A DNA stretch of 64,000 nucleotides from Coriaria nepalensis (lineage: Eukaryota; Streptophyta; Magnoliopsida; Cucurbitales; Coriariaceae): NCBI GenBank assembly GCA_027186245.1, contig CP114499.1, positions 1,679,001-1,743,000 of the forward strand, given 5' to 3'. Shown here in pieces: positions 59,119-64,000 of the stretch. Under the pieces are notes generated by a model, which did not search any database, was not told the origin of the DNA, and saw only the letters and a list, made by a program, of their open reading frames with translations. Both the position numbers and the translations under genes were made by a program. The stretch's first letter is position 1, and every line of letters starts with the position of its first letter.

Positions 59119-62100
59119 ACGCTGTAATCGACGTCTGACGGCGGTGCCCTAATCTATTACCTTTTTGTTCATTCCGAACGGTATGGGTCCTGGTCCTCCT
59201 AGACGGATAGAGAAGCCAAACGAAAATCCCTCTACAATAACAATAATGCTTGTTTACCCCATTCTACTCCTTATAATTACTCTGAAGGGAAATTAGGATA
59301 AACCCCCCCAAAACTTTATAAAAATCATAATAAGACCCTAAAAATTATCGAGCTAAAAATTCTCAACCCCAAAAGTTATATAATCTCCTATCGCAACTAA
59401 AACTCTTAATAAGTTATATAATCACCTAGCGCAACTAAAACTCTTAATAAAGCCAAAATACCATTTGGAACTCTATTGGAGCTGTTTTACCCCTAACTCA
59501 CCACCACAGGTATGCATCCACCCTGCCGCTCCTAATACCAGGCCCACATTCAACACCAGTGACACCGCCGCACAACAACTATCACGATCGAATTTAAAGA
59601 AAAATTAGATTGATTATGATTTGGGGTTCAAAGAGAACCCGAATTGTGTTAAATTTAGGTTGTCTTTGAATGAGAATCATCATGGATCTAATTTCGAGCT
59701 TGAACACATATCCATGGAGTCTAGATTCAAACTCGAACCTAAATGCATTAGATCTAGGTTAAAGATTGAACCTAAATCTATTGTGATCTAGTTCGTGCCA
59801 AACTCGAATCCATAACAATCTGAGTTCAAAGACACCTCGAATTATAATCAATTTGGGCTCTCTTTGAATGCCAATCACGATTAATTCAAGTTTTCCTGGA
59901 CCCCGATTGTGATGGTGATGATGGTGATGGTGACATTGACCGTGAGCCTTGTTGGGCATGGTGTCCTAAAAATATGTAATGAGTATATTTTTATGAAATT
60001 AATAAAAGTGATATTTTTTTATATAATTGTTTGAATATATTATTATTGAATAATGTGTATTAATATCAATTAATTCATTTATGTAATTATAATCTTGTAT
60101 TAATACGAGAATATTAATATTATAGATGATGAATTAAATTATCTACAATATATTAAAGTATGAAATTTTTTATATGTGGTTGCTAGTATGGTCCACTAGT
60201 ATTATAAATACAAGTGATCTAGATCTGGATCACAGATGTAGATAGACATCTTATTATAGCTTATAAACCCCTAATATTTTTAAACTGGACACAATAATGG
60301 GAAAAGAGATTAAAATGGTTTTTTTATTTATTAATAATTTGAGAAGTTAACAGGAATTGGTCGAAGGGGTCAACGTTTTCAATATGCTAGGGAGGTTACG
60401 TGGATGCCATGCAGTGCTCAACACAGTAGCTTAATTAGCATTTGATTGGATTAGTCATCACTCAAGTATAGTCATCCTGACATATGACATACACTTGTCA
60501 TAATTATACACTAAATGACATGACTAATCATATTTCCTTTCCACTATAACAGGACCCATCCATTCATTAATTGGGAAATCAATAGGAACGAAAGGAAAGA
60601 AAAGAAGGAAAAGAGAGGGAAAGGAAAGAAGAGAAAAAAAAAAGGAAGAAAGAGGGAAAAAAAAGGAAAAGGAAAATTAGGAATTTTAACTTATCAAATT
60701 TCAGTGAACATTTGTAAGTATAGTCTCACTATAATATAATATTATTGTTTATTCATTTTTTTGTTGTTATGATGCTAAAATTATTTGAATGCTTATTATA
60801 TTTATTTAAGGATAGAATAATCATTAATAGACATGATGAAGTGAAGATAATAGTTATTATGCTAAGCTTAATATTAATATTAAGATTATGATTATTATAT
60901 AGTATGTTAAGTAGAAATAAAATATTACCATTTTAAAAATGAGATCATGACTAGTATGAATGTAATATAGCATGATAGTTAAGAATGATATAAGCTTTAA
61001 CATGTTACGATTAAATGCATATGTTCATACTTCCGATCTAAAAGGAGTTAATGTTATGCTAAAGTAAATAAAAATTGTAAGCACGTATATGCATAATATT
61101 AAAGTGAGGTATTGTCGGATCATAAGAAAGATCGTTTGTCGATCATAAAAGACCCTAGATAATGTTAAAGAAAATGTCATAAGTGGATCGTTGCAACGAT
61201 CAAAAGCGAATATCTAATTAGATATTAGTTGAAATGTCGGTGGCAGCATCCTCAGAGCCCTAGCATATAGAAGGATAAAAAAAAATCATGCATGCTAGTT
61301 ATAAGTCATGAAAGCATTAATTCAAAATAATCATTAAAGGATTAATACATGTGAGTAAGACCCTATACTTACTGAGCTTCTAGCTCATAGATGTTTTACC
61401 TTGTATTGTAGGAAATTACAAAGGTAAAGCTATAGACTAAAGATTGGGAAAATGAAGAAAATTAATCTCTTGAGGTTGTATATATGGGACACAATCTGTG
61501 GAAAGGAAAAAGACTTGAAGGTTTAAACCTCTTAGAAAACCATATATATATGTATGTATATATATTTTGAAATATAATAGTTATGGTTTAAGAGTTTTGG
61601 GATTAATCCCCTATGATAGAGATTTCAGTTATATTTTATATTAAAGTGTTTTATAAGAGTCCAAATTATTACGTTGTTTCCGACTTAAGGGATTTTTTTA
61701 AAGTTAAGTTAAGGAAAGAATGTAACACCCCCTACCGGCTATGCGTGTTTCCTTCCAAAAGTATTCGATAAACCCTAAGTAGCTAGTACGTCGGGCGCTA
61801 CAGAGGTGCTTTATATAATTAGATTATATAAGATATGACCTGATATGAATTAATTCATTATTAACATACCAGTTGCCATAAAAAGTTTTGTTCATATCAA
61901 TAGATGATCATATGCAGATCAATCTAAATCTTAAGTAGTCATAAACTCTTGTTTATTTCAACTAGATCTTTTGATTCACTTATTACAGTTTATTTGTAAA
62001 ACAAGTTAAATACTTTTATTTTAGAGGTTTATTGGGATAAGCAGCTAAGAATATGATTTACAGTTAAAGAGTCCAAACCTTCTTCATAGAAGATTGTATA

Positions 62101-63225
62101 TTGGTTCCCCTAAAGGTTAATGTTGGAATCGAATGGTTTCAAATTTATAATTAAGTTATAAATTGACCATTTACTAGAGAATTAATAGTACTTAATAATA
62201 AATAAATAATTAGAGGAGTACAATGGTAATTTTGTCTAATGAGAATGTTTGACGGCACAAGTCCGCTAGGAACCGGCCAGCATGCACCGCCTGCAGCTTA
62301 TGCTAGGGTTTTCATGGGCTTTGGCCCGTGATGCCCTAACGAGTCGGGCCACGGGTTCGCCCCATGACCCGCCCAGTAAATGGGTTTGACCTATTTATAA
62401 GTGGCCCAAAAATAATGTATTTTTAAGCACATTAAAAATGCTATGAAGATGATGGAGAACAAGGCATCTATGATATTTTCTATGGATATTTTTTTTTTTG
62501 AGTATTTTTTGTTTGGATATTTATAGTTTTTTTAGTTAGGAGAATATTTAGATTAGGAAGATATTTTACAAGTTTATTTCCTAATTTTAAAATATTAGAT
62601 GTTAAGCAAGTCTCGAGATTTAAGAAACGCGATTCTTACAAGAATGTATATTCACTCCCCATCTCTTTTGGATTTGTTTGAAGAACGTAGGTTTGTAATT
62701 CTATTTTCGTATTTTCTTGCAATATAATGAAAGCCTTTTTCTTTTGATTAAAAAATAAAAAATAATCCATGCAATAAAATTTGAATTTTTCTTGTATGAT
62801 CAATATGAACCGTGGCCTTAGACCATACATACAAAAAATAACTCATAAAATTTCAAAACACTCTTGGGTGTATCATATTTAGGATAATCTAATTCATCTC
62901 AACTACACATATAAATTTTATAATATCACATTAATATTGTATATACCTAGTTAAAATAAATCATCACCGTAGCCACAATCCACCGCTGAAAATTCTAAAA
63001 AATTTCTAAATAAACTCACAAATGATATGAAAAGGCGAATGCAATTGCTTCCAAACCAATAAGTCATTCATATAAGTGCCTTACCGACATACCAAACATC
63101 ACATTCCTTAGAAATTAATGAACAAATGATGAACCAAACTCTTTCCATGCAACAAAAACCAATTCATTATAATAATAAATTACACTTACTATTCGAATCA
63201 CGCCAAAACCGTCGAAAGAATTGCT
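59119..63225. other. Large AT-rich intergenic region, transposon-derived, no gene seen
   Basis: The left end holds the FRIGIDA-family promoter. A CATCACCATCATCACAATC repeat lies at 59908-59930. A purine-only tract with GGAAAGAAAAGAAGG words runs about 60590-60685. At 61378-61440 (CTTACTGAGCTTCTAGC) and 61718-61800 (TGTAACACCCCCTACCGGC) the text looks like LTR sequences of gypsy-type elements. A GC-rich stretch at 62260-62410 with GGCCCGTGATGCCC is also repeat-like. None of it contains a recognisable protein motif, so the elements are either non-autonomous or fully decayed. Confidence 0.45.
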
Positions 63226-63234
63226 TATAAAAGG
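63226..63234 (+). promoter_or_regulatory. TATA box of the cysteine-rich protein gene
   Basis: TATAAAAGG lies 89 bases before the ATG at 63315. That spacing would place transcription start near 63255 and leave a leader of about 60 bases. Confidence 0.6.
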
Positions 63235-63314
63235 CACGAAATCAGGAGGAAATTTCCTAACATTCTAACTTGCAAAAGATTCAGCACAAAGAATCTGGAA
63301 AAGTTGTTTTGAAA

Positions 63315-63698
63315 ATGGATCCTAAGTACTATACAGACAAGCTAATGTTAGTAATAATTCTGTCAAGTAGTATGCTTTTAAGGTTTTCTGAAGTGGAAGC
63401 CAAGTGGCTTGGTTCGAGCACTACTCTGGAACGAGATTGTTTTGAGCAGTGCTTGCATGAATTTAAGGAAAATGAGTCTGGAAGGAACAGAGTTGGAGAA
63501 CTGCACCACTGTTTGGACATCTGTGGAGAGCAAGTTTGTCCTTATTATCGAACCTTCCATTTTCCCTACTGCTTTCGTGAATTTTCAGACACCAATTTTG
63601 AGGATGTAAGAGAATTTAGAGAATGTTTGGGCGGTTGTAAGGGTTTTCAGTGTAGGGTTTGCGAAACCCATACAAAAGGCTCGGACGGTAATATTTAA
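63315..63698 (+). CDS. Small secreted ten-cysteine protein, family unknown
   Basis: 127 residues, no intron. The start is the ATG at 63315; an in-frame extension upstream has only a TTG and is not used. Residues 9-22 are strongly hydrophobic and cleavage after V-E-A (residue 29) is plausible, so it is probably secreted. The mature part has ten cysteines: C42, C46, C66, C70, C75, C86, C104, C108, C113 and C116. Spacing is C-x3-C-x19-C-x3-C-x4-C-x10-C-x17-C-x3-C-x4-C-x2-C, with three C-x3-C pairs (C-F-E-Q-C, C-L-D-I-C, C-L-G-G-C). One N-glycosylation sequon lies at N53. Paired C-x3-C motifs occur in helical-hairpin peptides and thionin-like proteins, but I recognise no specific family and infer no activity. 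TATA box, signal peptide and clean frame argue for a real gene. Confidence 0.7.
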   Translation: MDPKYYTDKLMLVIILSSSMLLRFSEVEAKWLGSSTTLERDCFEQCLHEFKENESGRNRVGELHHCLDICGEQVCPYYRTFHFPYCFREFSDTNFEDVREFRECLGGCKGFQCRVCETHTKGSDGNI

Positions 63699-64000
63699 TA
63701 AATCAATTAATTTATTAAATCACTTTTTTTTAATCCTTTTAATTTAGAAAAAAATTATATTTTTATAGAATGTATAAAATTAATTAGAATCTTAAACAAA
63801 CTTTTAGAATCTTAACCAAACTTTTTAAGTAGTTACAAATTTAGGATTTTGATGTAATTAAGTAGATCATATACTAAAGAGAAAATAATTGAAATATGAT
63901 ATGATAAAATTATATTATCAAAATTATTCGATAATAAAACTTATGAATCCGTCGCTACCCTAACTTGAATCTGTCCCTGTTTCCAATATATTGCATGACT
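63699..64000. other. AT-rich window end
   Basis: This is the 3' region of the cysteine-rich gene and AT-rich DNA. The word CTTTTAGAATCTTAA is nearly repeated at 63785-63825. I see no gene. Confidence 0.5.

Noticed and set aside
63270..63314. N-terminal extension of the cysteine-rich protein
   Set aside because: The extension begins at a TTG, not an ATG, and would put the hydrophobic signal too far inside.

Overview
This is a stretch of nuclear DNA from a flowering plant, most likely a eudicot. The intact genes have plant-type GT-AG introns and encode plant proteins: a xylan synthase subunit, plastid proteins with transit-type N-termini, calnexin, Tudor-SN, a FRIGIDA-family protein and a nuclear tRNA-Ser. 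The DNA between them is AT-rich and full of decayed transposons. I found no CRISPR array, operon or bacterial feature. Exon models were read by hand from splice consensus, codon phase and remembered family sequences, so each boundary is an inference from the DNA.

Layout. 1-2.6 kb: decayed Ty1/copia element (- strand; gag, primer-binding site, LTR edge). 2.8-5.5 kb: IRX10-type xylan xylosyltransferase (+). 6.1-7.5 kb: RBD1-type thylakoid rubredoxin (+). 7.7-10.5 kb: CRUMPLED LEAF (CRL), a CpcT/CpeT-family plastid envelope protein (-). 12.1-12.9 kb: copia integrase remnant. 13.6-15.5 kb: SDR reductase of the neomenthol dehydrogenase/carbonyl reductase group (-). 17.1 kb: tRNA-Ser(AGA), then a PPR pseudogene. 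18.8-19.3 kb: small membrane protein resembling the MLRQ/B12D group (+). 20.3-21.4 kb: gypsy LTR, primer-binding site and gag remnant. 22.2-22.5 kb: 3' end of a LINE. 22.7-23.2 kb: intronless conserved gene of unknown function. 24.5-33.6 kb: a repeat-dominated block with hAT-like pieces, a satellite with a 35-bp perfect palindrome, two gypsy remnants placed head to head, and a tandem duplication of about 0.55 kb. 33.9-36.6 kb: calnexin (+), with an exact ER-stress element (CCAAT-N9-CCACG) in its promoter. 38.2-43.9 kb: Tudor-SN (-), 16 coding exons. 46.6-47.5 kb: amidase pseudogene that has lost the catalytic core. 48-50.7 kb: decayed DUF1985/Ulp1-type transposon gene. 51.6-54.6 kb: a hAT BED zinc-finger ORF abutting a copia element. 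55.0-55.7 kb: pseudogene of the FHA-type tyrosyl-DNA phosphodiesterase. 56.5-59.1 kb: FRIGIDA-family gene (-). 59.1-63.2 kb: AT-rich, transposon-derived. 63.3-63.7 kb: small secreted protein with ten cysteines and no family I recognise (+).

The intact genes work in unrelated processes (cell wall, plastid, ER folding, RNA metabolism, flowering time), and nothing suggests a functional cluster. The most interesting unexplained items are the ten-cysteine secreted protein, the intronless conserved gene at 22.7 kb, the two-copy repeat ending just upstream of the calnexin promoter, the head-to-head gypsy arms, and the set of gene relics (PPR, amidase, FHA-TDP1) showing pseudogene formation at different stages.
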